Part shown: positions 10,352-22,046 of the stretch, piece after piece
Position numbering within the stretch: position 1 is the first letter of the stretch
Layout of the letters: each line of letters opens with the position of its first letter
Source: Hypericum androsaemum
Taxonomy: Eukaryota > Streptophyta > Magnoliopsida > Malpighiales > Hypericaceae
NCBI GenBank assembly: GCA_963995505.1
Contig: OZ023197.1
Location: 4,434,121 to 4,498,120, forward strand
Length of the DNA: 64,000 nucleotides
Direction of reading: 5' to 3'
Translations under genes and position numbers: made by a program
The notes under the pieces: model-generated
The model's input: only the letters and a program-made list of their open reading frames with translations
Databases searched by the model: none
Told to the model about the DNA's origin: nothing

Positions 10352-10520
10352 GAACCGTCCGACCACCCGGTCCGACCACCCAGTCCGACCACCCGGTCCG
10401 ACCACCCGGTCTGACCATCCGGTCTGACCATCCGGTCTGAACACCTGGGTCGGACCCAGATCATCTGACCACCCGGTCTGATCGACCGGTCTGACCACCT
10501 GGGTCGGACCCAAATTATTA
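10352..10520. repeat. CCGACCACCCGGT minisatellite in MULE leader intron
   Basis: About ten degenerate copies of CCGACCACCCGGT (or CTGACCATCCGGT), with a longer internal repeat ending GGTCGGACCCA at about 10451 and 10503. Related GGTC/GACC-rich blocks recur near the other end at 17525-17660 and 17900-17960, so both flanks of the element carry the family. Confidence 0.7.
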
Positions 10521-10752
10521 TATATTTTTGATTTAAAATGGGATTTTTTAATTTTTTGGTTTGGGTTGGGCAAAATCCGATATGACCACCCGAACCGAGC
10601 CAAAAAAAGTGACCGACCTACCCCGTCCTAGTGATTCTACAATTATAGTGATGGCTTCACCATTCATATTTTTACAGTACTATTTGGTAAATATTTAATT
10701 AATTTATTGATTTGAAATTTTTATTTAATTTTGTTACGTTACGATTTTAGAT

Positions 10753-13227
10753 ATGGCTTCACAATCAAACTTATCTCAATATTTGGGGAATGGAGGACCC
10801 ATAGATGACACTCTGTTACGTTACCAGAATGTGCACCGTTCTCAGGAAATTTGGAATTGTGAGGTACGTAAATGTGAGGTAGTAAATTTTTTTGAATTAA
10901 TATATAAATATATTTTTATTATTGGTTATTTTGTGTAGGTTGAGAACCAAAGTCCAAACAATGCGCCGTTAAGCTTTCGTCGTCGCACCCTGAGAACAGG
11001 AGGCGTGAGAAATCAGAAATTCATTGAGTACATGAAGGATGCTGGATTTTGGGATGTATGGCGCATTGGCAATGTCGTTGTCGATACTGCACTGGTTACC
11101 GCCCTGGTGGAGAGATGGAGGCCAGAAACACACTTTTCACATGCCTGAGGGGGAGATGACAATTACTCTCCAAGATGTGTCTGTGTTGCTCGGTCTTCCT
11201 ATCGATGAAAAACCAGCAACGGGATCACAGACACCTTCCCAGTGGAAGGAAATGTGTTATGGCATATTTGGCATAAGCCCATAGGATACTCAAGGAGGTT
11301 TCACAGGCAATAGAATTGCAATGGATTGGTTTGACACCAATTTTTTTCCTTCTGCTCTTCCAGATGATGCTGATGATGAGCTAGTGCAGCGATATGTTCG
11401 AGCAAACATAATGCGACTTATTGGATGCACGCTTTTTCCTGAGTCCTCAGACCGATTGGTCCACGTCTGCTGGTTGCCATTGCTTGTTGATGTTGCAGAA
11501 ATTGGCACATATAGTTGGGGTAGTGCGTGTTTGGCACACGTGTACCACCAATTATGCAAAGCCACAAGTCCAAAAGCAACATTAATTTGCGGGGCTATGC
11601 AACTGGTTTGTATGTGGGCTTACGAAAGGATAATCTCGACTTGCCCCATTTATCGTGAGCCTCGAAGGCAAGCTGATGATGAGCCACTGGGCATCAGGTA
11701 CTCGTTTAATTATTTATTTTCAAATAATGGGTTGATGTATTAGTATCCAATGCATAATTAGTAAGTTTCGCAGGTGGACAGGCCCTATAGATCGACGTAA
11801 GACCAGAAAAATTACCAACGAATCCTACTACCGCCGCCTGTTCGACGAGTTAAAAGATTCAGATGTAAGTAAGTTTTGCAAAATTTTATTTTCTAATTCT
11901 GCGTATCTGGACATATTATTATAAAAGTTTTTTTTATCTTGTTGGCGTGCCTGAATCATAGGTGGTTTGGATGCCGTATACTGAAGATATCATTGCTAAG
12001 TTGCCCCCCGTATGCCACCGGGATCAGGCTTTATGGTTGGCACGAGTCCCGTTGATAAGCTTTCTTCATGTGGAGTGGCATTATCCTGACCGGGTGTTGC
12101 GAAAATTTGGAATGATGCAGTATATTCCGGTAGAACCTGAGAACGATGAGGGGACACATGGTAGTTCAGACCGTCGTAACCAAACTGCTCAAGATTGGGC
12201 AGAATTTTATAGCAGCCACGTGGCAGTATGGTAGGATCGCTTACGCTACGTGCTTCCAACAGTTCCTGCACTGCCAGACTTGCATTATCATGATGGTTAT
12301 ATGGATTGGTTCAGGAGAAGTACCCGGCGTTTCATTACCCCTTCTGGCGCTAGACTTTATATGACTGTAAGTATTGTACAAGATTATACGAATTATATTT
12401 TATATTAAATATGTAATGATCTTTAATAATTGTAATGGTATAATATTGTTTTGCAGGCTGATGTTGTTGAGTGTATACGTCACTCATATGAAAATTCTTA
12501 TATTAGATCATTGTCTGAGGTGGCACTGGGACGTGCTGGAGAGAGGAGACGGTATATTGATTTACCGGACTCCCAACCAACTATGACACGGGCAGAGATA
12601 CCATCATACGCTATTTGATAGGAAGAGAGGCGAGCCCGAAATAAAGGGGGTAAGACCCTTCTCAGCAGGAGGACACCATTGCCTATGATTGAGACGATGC
12701 ATCATTTAGTTGTGCGACCTATAGAATGGGGAGATTATCATTCCACGGCCGAGATCCAAGCCAAAGGGTCGAGCTCGTCATCGCAAGTACCTATGCCGTC
12801 AACCCAAGTTGGAAACCAGATGTCGGCCAACCCATACGAGATTGTACCCCCTGCCTGGGAGCACCATATGAGGCCAAGGATGCCTTCTGCCGAGGATGTC
12901 ATCTACCGTCCACAAATGGACTACTCATTTGAGCATCAGAACCCCTACCAGACTCTGCCTCCCTACGGTTCCCAGACTCCGATAGGTGCCAGTGGAAACT
13001 CAAACTATTACCAATACCGAACTCCGGTATCTGATGTTCGAGCGAGTGGTTCATCGGCAACAATTCACATATCGTATGAAGATAGGCCAAACTTGCGATC
13101 AGACGAAGGGCAACCTCAGCCTCCTCTGCCCCGCCAACATTTAGATCGTGCAGCAAGATATGCGATCAGACGATGTCTGAATGGAAGTACTTTAGATGTT
13201 CGTGGCCGGCATCGTAGACAGAACTAG
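10753..13227 (+). pseudogene. Plant mobile domain (PMD) protein gene of the MULE, disrupted
   Basis: PMD (aminotransferase-like plant mobile domain, as in MAIN/MAIL1 and in transposon-borne relatives). Exons by eye: 10753-10863 (MASQSNLSQYLGNGG), 10939-11697, 11774-11864, 11962-12366, 12457-about 12617. A serine/proline-rich C-terminal frame follows, open to the stop at 13227. Family signatures are FIEYMKDAGFWDVW, LVERWRPETH, GEMTITLQDVSVLLGLPID and DWFRRSTRRFITPSGARLY. All introns have GT..AG ends. Lesions: a 2-nt loss in an ACACAC run near 11133 shifts the frame, and TAG stops lie at 11282-11284 and 12232-12234. The frame also changes again near 12617. The protein would normally be about 650-700 residues. 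PMD function is unclear, though the host PMD proteins are linked to silencing and genome stability. Confidence 0.8.
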
Positions 13228-13439
13228 TTTATGTCCATGAATATTTTTCTGGTACCGAACATTATGTTTTTACATTGACTCCTGTTTCTTTACTTTTGTT
13301 ATCACGGTTGTTCAATTTTTTCACAGCTGTCATCTGAATTAAAAATATCTTGCAATCGTCTTAAAAAATACGACATAGTATATGACAATAACCTACAATA
13401 AGATAACAACACGTTTACCACACACAGATTTTAAATAAT

Positions 13440-14372
13440 TCAAGGAACAATCTCTATATTCTTTCGAGTTGACGAAGTTTCGCCCTTCTTGCTGAAGATT
13501 TTGACCACGTTCTCTTCAGTAATCATTAAGATTTTGTTGTTCGGGTACAAATTCGACGAGTCCACTGCTACCTGATAAACAACCATTGAAATCAGTGAAC
13601 AAGTATTTGGTACTATTGTGTTGAAAAGGGTAATAAGCTATGCTCACATTATTTAGTAGCAACACACTTCGAGCGTCAACAATACCGGTTGAGTAATTTA
13701 TGCTACCATAAATCCAACCAGTGGGATCCTTCAATATGTAACAGATTAATTAAGATGGAAACCACAAATTCTTCATAATTATTAAAAATTATTTGAATTC
13801 TAACTGAAATGTGGCAGTTGTACTTTCACCGATACGTTTCAGACGGGTCACGTACACAACCATCTACGAGGAAAAATAAATTACCGCTAATTAAATTAAC
13901 TATATGATATTAATTAAATTAAAAAAGATAATTTAGGAACTCTTACCGGCAACACTGTAGTACCACTATGGGTATCTTTGAAGTTTTGAATGCTTGATCC
14001 TTGAAAATAGTTTCCAATCATCATGCCTATAAAAAAACAATTAAAACCCACTTAAAAATATTAGGTTATTGAAGTTACAAACATAGAATACCTTCAGTTC
14101 TTAAAAAGTCTATGGCTCTCTTCTACGGTTCTGGAACTCTCTTGAAAATGTCTTCATCACAGATATTTTTAATAAATTTTTTAGGAGGGACTTCCGATCT
14201 ATCATTAGTTGGTCTCTTTAATTTTTTGAAAATATACCCATATTCAGAGCCACATAACGTATCCCAATCAATGTGAGAATCATCAGGATATGGTGCTGGA
14301 GGTGGTGCTGGAAAAGTGTGTTCTTCATCGTCCGAGATGTGCTCTTTGCCGCTTCTCCTTATCGTTGTACAC
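13440..14372 (-). pseudogene. HROB-like OB-fold gene carried in the MULE, disrupted
   Basis: Short exons on the minus strand (14372-14092, 14026-13947, 13863-13805, about 13730-13650 and about 13571-13440) give one coherent protein. An acidic, proline-rich start (SDDEEHTFPAPPPAPYPDD) leads to RVPEP, then KRAIDFLRTEG, MMIGNYFQGSS, VTRLKRIGE, DPTGWIYGSINYS, ARSVLLLNN and finally LYPNNKILMITEENVVKIF. The order matches my recollection of the C-terminal OB-fold of plant homologous-recombination OB-fold proteins (HROB/MCM8IP type): a W-x-x-AIxF helix, KDPTGxI strand, GSVLxLxNV and NxVKxF. The helix tryptophan position is a TAG stop (14127-14129), most simply TGG to TAG. One exon join (near 13805) is out of phase as read. 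The stop codon is at 13442-13440, tail to tail with the PMD gene. It could be a captured host fragment or a standing MULE gene. Confidence 0.55.
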
Positions 14373-14494
14373 CTGAAAATGTTGATAGTAGACGAAAAAT
14401 ACACAATTATAATTTTTGGATAATTAGCAACACAAGTTTGATGCGCACGAGAATCGAGCAATATTTTTACAGCGCGTTTACTTGAGTTTCAACG

Positions 14495-17274
14495 TCAGCG
14501 ACCTCGTCTTCTAGCATTAGCCGCTTTAGCACCTCTTATATTAATACAATTGTGCCGAGTGTGGCCCACTGTATTACACGATGTACAATGAACGCTAGTA
14601 GTCTCATCCATTTCGTTCCGTATGCGATGTTGTGGGTGGCCTCTTGTCCTCAAGATTCTTTCGTCAGGAATGAGCTTTACAACACTGGGGTCTTCTGGAA
14701 GTGGCCAATATGATGCACTGCCAAGTAGAACAAATTTATGTTCGTAGCAACGTAGCGTAGTTTTCAGGTGATAATGCTCATCAACAAACATCTTGTATTC
14801 GAGGCCCCCAAGTTCAGTACAAACTGCAATTGCATGTGAACAAGGGAAGTGGAAAGCTTGGAATTTGCCGCAGGTGCATGTTCTCCCCCACAAATTGACT
14901 ACGTGTTTTTGACGCCCCTTTCTTCTTTCATTAATGTATCCGGTTTCTACTTCGCCAACCCCAACTTCATCAGCATACATTTTTACTTTATGTCGTCCGG
15001 CCTTCTTCGCCCACTTATCTAACTGCTTTTCCAGCTTCTTTGCTAAAATAATTTGGCCACCACCACTCTCTTGAATGCACTTACTTGACCTCTCGTTAAT
15101 AGGTGGCTAGCTTTTCAAATGTCTCGGCCACAATGGTACCTACCGGCAAACGATGAACTTTCTTGAAGACCTTATTAACGCACTCCGTAACATTCGTCGT
15201 CATATGACCATAGCACTGCCCACCATCGTAAGCTAAGGCCAACTTCGATAAAGTCACATCTGTAGCTAAAATCCAATCGCATATCTCTTGGTTGGCACTC
15301 CTCATTTTATGCAGATTAGCATGTAATTTCTTCGGTTGTGCTTGCATACCTACAACAAAAAAGTCATACAAATATAAACTGGTTGTATATTAATTTTTTG
15401 ACTTGACAAGTATTTAATGTTACCTGCAATCATCATCACATTCTTAATAGCGTCATTTTTGAAGCGCCTGTTGAGATTGCTTGCAATGTGTCTAAGACAA
15501 TATCGATGGGCTGTCCCCGTACTTTCTCTCCAACCATTGTCATCCACCATTGCTCTTAATATGCCTTTGTGTCGATCAGAAATAACACAAATGTCACGTC
15601 GGTTATGAGCCACATGTAGCCTGATTTGTCTCATAAACCAGGGCCAACTACTGATGTTCTCGCTCTCAACGAGGGCAAATGCAATTGGAATTATAAAATT
15701 ATTGCCGTCAACAGCAGTGGCGATCAAAAGGGCATGCTTGTACTTTCCATACAGGAATGTCCCATCAATCTCCAATACAGGGATGCAATGTTGGAAAGCT
15801 ATAATGCAGGGCTTGAAACTCCAGAAAACTCGCCTAAAGATTTTTGTCCCTGATTCAAGAGGAACCACATTGTCTATGCCTGGGTAACAGTGATAATATT
15901 CCCATTTTACAACCGTTCCAGGATTCTTAGCCTTGTATGCCGCAAACCATTGTGGAAGGCGATTGTATGATTCATCCCAATCCTCCCATAAATGCTGTAA
16001 TGCCCTCTCTCTTCCCCACCAAGCTTTCTTGTAAGAGGGTTGGAATCCAATTCGGTCTTGTATCTCAGTAATTATAAACCCGATTGGAATGTCTGGTTGT
16101 TCAGCAACTATATTCATAATAACTTCTGCTATGTGAGCAGAACAGAGTTGTCGATGATCTTTTGAAGGTCGTTCTGCGCTACAGGTATGCGGGTAGGTGT
16201 ATTTTACTATTCGCCACGTAGGAAGTATTAGTCCTTTTGCTGAGACACGGATCTTCCATTTACATCCTTCTTCCCATTTTTTACACTTCGCAGCGTAGGT
16301 GCGGGGTCTTGTTTTCTTAAGCTTCAACTCACGCCGTACTTTCATTGAGAATCTCTCGATCTCCCTCTTTGCATCTTCTTTGGTATTCCAAATCGTACCC
16401 TCCTTCAATTCACCGTCATAACTTCCATCCATTTCTGTCTGAGGTCCCCAATCTTCATTATAAATGCTCATCGATGCTTGTTCACCATGCTCAGTTGCAG
16501 GAACTTCATAGTGACCTCCAAACTGTGGATCTCTGTATTGTTCTTCTTCTTGTTCTTGTTCTTCTTCTCCTTCTCCGTATAGTTCTTCTTCTTCTTCTTC
16601 TCTATGTTGTTATTCTTCTTCTTCTTCGGTATGGAAATTTGTAGTTGCATACGGATGTACTTCTGTAGGATCATATTCAAACCAATCTCTTAGGACTTCA
16701 TAATCATCAACATCAGGATCTCTTATGAAAGGAACAACAAAGGGCGTCACCCTTGACGGCCCAGCTCCATGACCATCCCTTATGGAAGGAACTACTAGTG
16801 GCATCACTCTTGATGGACCAGTTCGATGACCATCCCTTGTGGAAGGAACTACAAGTGGCGTCACTCTTGACGGACCAGCCCCATCACTACTAAGTAACTG
16901 GCTTTCATGAACATCCAACATTTGGTAATTACTCGACACCGTCTTCTCCACAATTATTTCCAAATAAATCACACTCTTATACGGTCCTACAAAGCTGATC
17001 ATTGTGTGAACCATATTCCTAACATCTCCATCATTGTCAATAGGCATTTGATGAAATTTCTCTCTGTCAATAGGATATCTAAATAGCAGCCTACGAACTT
17101 CTTCACCAGGACCAACAGTCTTTTCATATACTTTTGTCAATAACAAATCATAGGAGAAATCTTCATAACACTTGAATTTTTTTCTAACCCACCCATGTAA
17201 TAAAAACCGATTTCACTGTTGTAGTACATTTCTCCACCATATTTGAAAGTTATTCGTACATTCCGTAAAACCAT
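14495..17274 (-). pseudogene. MuDR-type (MULE) transposase, two exons, frameshifted
   Basis: DDE transposase of a Mutator-like element. The start codon is at 17274-17272 (MVLRNVRITFKYGGEMYYN). N-terminal beta-grasp-like region to about 16900, then three degenerate repeats of GPSRVTPLVVP, then a glutamate-rich linker. The MuDR DNA-binding region follows (GTIWNTKEDAKREIERFSMK, KCKKWEEGCKWKIRVSAKG). The catalytic core has EIDGTFLYGKYKHALL (first Asp), CVISDRHKGI (second Asp) and NVTECVNK (probable Glu). A SWIM zinc finger (CTCGKFQAFHFPCSHA) and a CCHC knuckle (CTSCNTVGHTRHNC) end the protein at 14495. The intron is 15423-15350 (GTAACA..TTGTAG). Lesions: one-base shift near 17190, TAA at 16612-16610 in the Glu run, and a shift near 15100. 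Confidence 0.88.
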
Positions 17275-17524
17275 TTTTAACACTATAACAAAATAAGTTG
17301 ACAAATATTAGAGTGGCTTCATTCATAAGTTCACAAAATAAAGTTACATAAATTGATCTACTAAAACAAAATTTTTGGCAAATATAAATTATTTTAATTA
17401 CAGGTGGCATAGTCCATAAAATTTTATTGACATATTGGTGAATGAATTCAATAGACATCCAAACAAGACACATGTTCTTTTCAAATGAAACCACAAAATT
17501 TTATAGTATCTACCATTATTTTCG

Positions 17525-17970
17525 AGACGGTGGTCTGACCACCGGTCGAACCGGTCGGACTGTGAATCAGAAGGGTTAGCGGGTCAAAAAACATGGTCAG
17601 AACGCCAACCTTGCGAATCGGAGATTTTTCGGTCTGACCGGATGGTCAGACCGAAAAAGTGATCCGGAAAATCCTGGTTCGTTAGGTTTTGGAGAAAAAA
17701 GTAAAAAATCGAGCCTAAACTTATTGATTTTTGCCATTTTCTTTCTGATTTTCAACCCTAAAATTTAAAAAACTTCCCCGAAATATGTATTTGATTCTAT
17801 TTGTGCATGTATTTCATTAATTTTAGAGGTGCAAATGTAATAACATATACGACTATACATATATAATTTTTAAAAAATATTTTTTTATTTAAAAAAAGGT
17901 CTCCGGTCAGACCGGTTGACCCGGAGTTCGGAAGAAAATCCGGGTTGAGCTCCGGGTCGTTTTTGAAAAC
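17525..17970. repeat. GGTCAGACCGG-type repeats in transposase leader intron
   Basis: Clusters of GGTCTGACC, CCGGTCGAACCGG and GGTCAGACCGG at 17529-17660 and 17900-17960, mirroring the block at 10352-10520 near the other end of the element. No coding content. Confidence 0.6.
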
Positions 17971-18209
17971 AGCGGTATCTACTGAATTTATTATTACTAA
18001 TAAAATTCCCTTGGATTTTTTTCTTATGAACTAATAATAATATTTCATGATGACACAATCCATCGTCATAAGTTCACTAATTAAATAGCAAAATAATCTA
18101 CACTGAATTAAATTTATAACAAGTATTAGTGCAAAATACGTACCTGAGGAAGGAAGGGGCGGTTGCTTCAAATATTCGCAGTTGAGGATTTCTGAGTTTG
18201 GAGTGGTTA

Positions 18210-18700
18210 TATAGGACCCAGATCGAAATTTTGGTTCGATCTGGGTCGACCCAGGTCGAAATAATTTTTCGATCTGGGCCTTTTTCGGGTAGAAATCGCA
18301 GAATTTGTGGGGATGACCCCAGATCGAAATTTTGGTTCGATCTGGGTCGACCCAGGTCAAAATAATTTTTCGATCTGTGCCTTTTCCGGACACAAATTGC
18401 GGAATTTGTGGGGATGACCCCAGATCAAAATTTTGGTTCGATCTGGGTCGACCCAGGTTGGGGATGACCCCAGATCGAAATTTTCCTTCGATCTGGGTCG
18501 AACCAGGTCATTTAAATGGACAAGATCCGAAGAAAGCGGAGGTTGTACTAGGTGAACCTAGGTCAAAAATTATTTTCGATCTGGGTCCCCATGTCGAATA
18601 ATTTTTTCGACCACAGAAGTCGAAATTTTTTTTCGATTTTGGTCCCAAGTCTAAAAAAAATTTCGACCTGAAGTTCCTAGGTCGAAATTTTTTTTCGATT
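18210..18700. repeat. Right subterminal tandem repeats of the large MULE
   Basis: Two ~100-bp units and two partial units (starting about 18211, 18311, 18412 and 18460) contain a palindrome, CAGATCGAA-attttgg-TTCGATCTG at 18219-18243 and copies. They are followed by shorter GGTCGAAA/TTTCGATC repeats to 18700. The first units also share GCAGAATTTGTGG-type tails. The same palindrome class is at the left end (9828-9850). The minus-strand frames over this array are repeat read-through. Confidence 0.8.
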
Positions 18701-18793
18701 TTGAAAAGCAACACCATTTCCAGAATTTTTTCAACAGTAACACCATTTTGGGTATTATACATCTACAGTAACACCATTTTGGGCAAAAACCCC

Positions 18794-18935
18794 ATTTATA
18801 TTAAGTCCAGTAAGGGTAAGATAGGGGTGATCGAGTTAGGTTATTCAGATTTGGTGGTTCACGAATTGAATACAGATCATAGTTTTATAATTTGAGTTTG
18901 GCCGTAGTCACATTTATATCAAGTCCAGCAAGAGT
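18794..18935. repeat. ~118-bp host repeat flanking the MULE
   Basis: GATCGAGTTAGGTTATTCAG and following sequence (18829-18920) match the left flank 9718-9807. ATTTATATTAAGTCCAG (18794) and ATTTATATCAAGTCCAG (18915) are a second shared segment. The MULE therefore landed inside the first copy of a tandem pair, and the second copy preserves the empty target. Confidence 0.7.
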
Positions 18936-19513
18936 AAAGTATGGGTGATTATGAATTGAATCGGATTCAGATTTAATTTGATTCGTAAAAAATTTGATTC
19001 GATACGTCAAAATTTTGATTTGAATTCAAATTGAATCATGTAAATCCAAATTTGTCCTTAGACAAAACAAAAATAATTTTAATTTTAATAATCTGACGAA
19101 TTAAATTTGAATTCGTTCGAATTCGAAAGATAATCTTTACTCGGTGTATAGGCACAACTGCACAAGTATTGGCCAGAGTTCCGGTTTGAACCGTCGAACT
19201 CGCGAAAATGGTTTAAAAAGTGGACTGTGGCAACGAAGTTTACAAGCTTCTAATCGAAATCTTGAGAGACGGTCTGGATAAGGTTCGACCTGTGCACAGC
19301 TAAATTGACAATTAAATTATCGATTCAAGCCGAAATGTACGACCAACAGTGCTATTCAAGTCACATAAAATTTTGGCTTGTAGGTCTATTGAAATGCAGT
19401 ACTTGATTGAGATATTTTGTTAATAAGAAGATGACGATAACAAGGACCATTTAAGATAATTTAGAATATGAATGATGATGTTAAATTTATCAAACAATCA
19501 AGTCTAACACAAA
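18936..19513. other. AT-rich intergenic, no gene seen
   Basis: Low-complexity ATTCGAATT-type repeats (18945-19130), then unremarkable AT-rich sequence up to the hAT element. The last eight bases are its target duplication. Confidence 0.4.
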
Positions 19514-20376
19514 TAGGGATGGCAAAAAGATCCAGACCCAGTGGATCAGACCTTTACCATACCTCGTGGATCTTAGGGTCTATGGGTCTTGGGTAGGGTT
19601 TGGGTTTGGGTCTATAGATTTAGATAGGGTTCGGGTCTGGATAGGGTCTATATAAACCCAGACCCTATCCTTAGACCCACTAATTAGACCTTACCCTAGT
19701 TAGACCCTAATTAGATTCTGCTTAGATCCATATTTATTATATTGCTAAGATAATATTAATACAGCCGCAAAAAGAATAAGCGCACAAAAAAAACTAATAT
19801 AATACTATTTTTTAAATTTAAAATTTTAAATATTATATGACTAATTAAGTAATTAAGCTTTTTGGTTAGACATAGAAGCTACCGAGAAGAGTTAGATTAT
19901 AAGAGCAAGAAGATGATTGAGAAAACGTGTTCAAAAGTCGCTTGAAAATTTAGAAAGAAATTATTTTGAAGTTGAAACTTTATATTATACAAGAACACTT
20001 ATAAGTTTTAGTTTCTTATTGACGAGGTAGTCGTATGTGTTTCATTTTATGTTGAACCAGTTGGTTTATAGTTTACTCTCAGCTTTAATTTGAGATTATT
20101 ATTATTTTATTACATAGACTTAGGTTTTTTCTTTATTTGTATTATATTGAAATAATAAAAGTATCTTGTAAAGTAATTATCAAAAAGATAGAATGTTAAA
20201 GGGTCGGACCCTACAGACCCTATAAACTCTGGGTCTCCTGGAAGGTAGGGTATGGGTCTAACAATAAAAAATTTGTAGGGTCGAGGGTAGGGTATGGGTC
20301 TAACTCCAAAAACTAGGGTATGGTATAGGTTGGGTCCTACCAATACCCTACCTGACTCTACCCATTGCCATCCCTA
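19514..20376. mobile_element. hAT-type MITE with perfect 8-bp target duplication
   Basis: Ends TAGGGATGGCAA and TTGCCATCCCTA, flanked by identical AACACAAA octamers (19506-19513 and 20377-20384). Subterminal zones hold many GGGTCT/AGACCC motifs; the centre is AT-rich. It is the same family as 7524-8470. There is no coding capacity. Confidence 0.93.
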
Positions 20377-20650
20377 AACACAAATTGTATCTTGAAATAT
20401 TTTTCACATACGTAAAATATGTAAAAATATATGTATCTTTAAAAAAAATTACTTTATGCGAAAGTTGTGACCGAGATTTACCACAAATAATTTTTAAAAA
20501 AGTATTAATTATTACGATAGAGTGGTTATTAAATTTTAATACTGGTCGCGACTCGGTACCAAAACTTGTTATCAAATTAGAGAAGTTATCATTTTATAGA
20601 GTTCTTACTATATATATATTAACTACGGGAGTCATACAGTAGGAATTCCT

Positions 20651-20990
20651 CTAGCTCACGAGAAGGACAAACATTATATTGTCCAAAATGAATCCTAATC
20701 TAGTAAATTTAGTTAACCAAACCTGAACTTGGTTAGCTTGTAGTAAACTTAAAATTGAATTTTGGGTCTTTAATGCTAAATTTTCTAATTTCCAATCTAT
20801 CGAACAAAAAATACTCGTGAGAAAATCAACCGCCACGTTACAATCCGATTCAATCGAGCATCTACGAAGGTGGCATTGCTGCTTAATGTATGAAGCACCC
20901 TCAATGATGGCGTGTATTTCAGCTTCAAGTGCTGATGACATCTTCGTAGTTTTAGTCTTCACCCGATGAGTTGGACGATGTCTATCGTCT
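20651..20990 (-). pseudogene. RNase H domain remnant, probably from a LINE
   Basis: The minus-strand frame ending at 20651 reads SALEAEIHAIIEGASYIKQQ, then CSIESDCNVAVDFL and ends with VWLTKFTRLGFILDN. This fits the RNase H fold at the end of plant L1 elements and related pseudogenes: AE-A--EGL helix, ESD acidic strand, A--LA tail. It is about 100 residues, without the first catalytic strand or any reverse transcriptase nearby. Isolated fragment, likely non-functional. Confidence 0.55.
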
Positions 20991-22046
20991 TGAATGGATT
21001 TTTGTAGTAAGAGTAAATATATATGCTTATATTTGATAATCAGGATTTTAACATTTTTTAAATTTCTTAAAATTATGACGGAATTATAAAACTTACTTTT
21101 TTCTCTTAACTTCCATTGAGTTTTTGTTATTCAAAAAGGTACGAGAAAATGCTGAATTGAGGAAGAAAAATCGTGGACGAGCTTTGTATTTATGTGTTGA
21201 TGTTTTAATCGTTTGGCATTCGCCAATGTATTCGCTTAAAAAATGACTCTTTTAATAAGGTCCCGAATTTGAGATTGACAAATTTATAGTCTAACATAGT
21301 TGAATTACATAAAAGAGAGTATACTCACGACATTCTATTTTGTTGATAAGACTTATTCTAAAATTTTCATTTAGGAAAAAGTGAGTGTTCCTACTCATTA
21401 GATAATTATGTTTTAACCAAACTCTTTTAATAATTCAACTAGTGAATATTATTGTTCTACCAAAAAAATATTTTGATTAACTAGTGAATAACTTATTATT
21501 TTTTTAACAAAGAGGTATCAAATTTGGAGATTTAGAAATAGAATAGTGTCAAATACTTATTGAAAAAATTGCGCAAATTTTTTAAAATCCTATTTGATTC
21601 GATCTGAATTAATGAATCTAATAAATATTCAGATATCAGTTTAGAATACAACCAAATACAACATATTGGGGTCGAAACCTCGCAATCTAGAAGGTAGCCA
21701 CCAATTTCTTGACATATATTTCTTTATAGAACATAAGGCACGATTCTCTTTTAGAATATACGAGGTTGTGATCTTAAAAAGATAAGATAATAATTAATCC
21801 AAAGATATAAAAAGGGACAAAGGTAACCCAAAAATAACAGAGCAAATGAACTGGCGCACACACGAAAAAAGGAAAAGAGCACAAATTAGCCAACGCACAC
21901 CCACGCCCCCTCCAAATGATGCATGTCTTCCCCTCTTGGACAAAAGTCAAAATACTTTATCTTTCAGAAAAGAAAGGCCAATTCATTTCCTAGCTTTTCT
22001 AGCCACAGCCAGGACCATGATATTTTTTTGATAAGTAATAGTTTAT
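20991..22046. other. AT-rich intergenic, no gene seen
   Basis: No recognisable coding or repeat structure. A short frame at 21846-22031 has no domain-like content. Confidence 0.4.

Larger units (their letters stand above)
9808..18791. mobile_element. Large Mutator-like element with PMD, MuDR-type transposase and OB-fold genes
   Basis: A 9-kb unit bounded by GGGTTTT and AAAACC ends. The flanks ATATTTATA (9799-9807) and CCATTTATA (18792-18800) differ from each other at two positions. Each differs by only one base from ACATTTATA, found in the uninterrupted flanking repeat copy near 18914, so they are decayed copies of one 9-bp target. Genes are transcribed inward: a PMD gene from the left, the transposase from the right, and an OB-fold gene between them on the transposase strand. 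Both outer genes appear to start with a 5'UTR exon and a leader intron (donors near 10121 and 18143, acceptors near 10750 and 17287). Arrays of GATCGAAA-type and CCGGTC-type repeats lie near both ends. All genes carry stops or frameshifts, so the copy is probably immobile. Confidence 0.8.

Noticed and set aside
10346..10603. Minus-strand frame full of QTGWSDR repeats
   Set aside because: Read-through of the CCGACCACCCGGT minisatellite.
16468..16680. Lysine/asparagine-rich minus-strand frame
   Set aside because: Out-of-frame reading of the transposase glutamate-rich linker (GAA repeats read as AAG/AAA).
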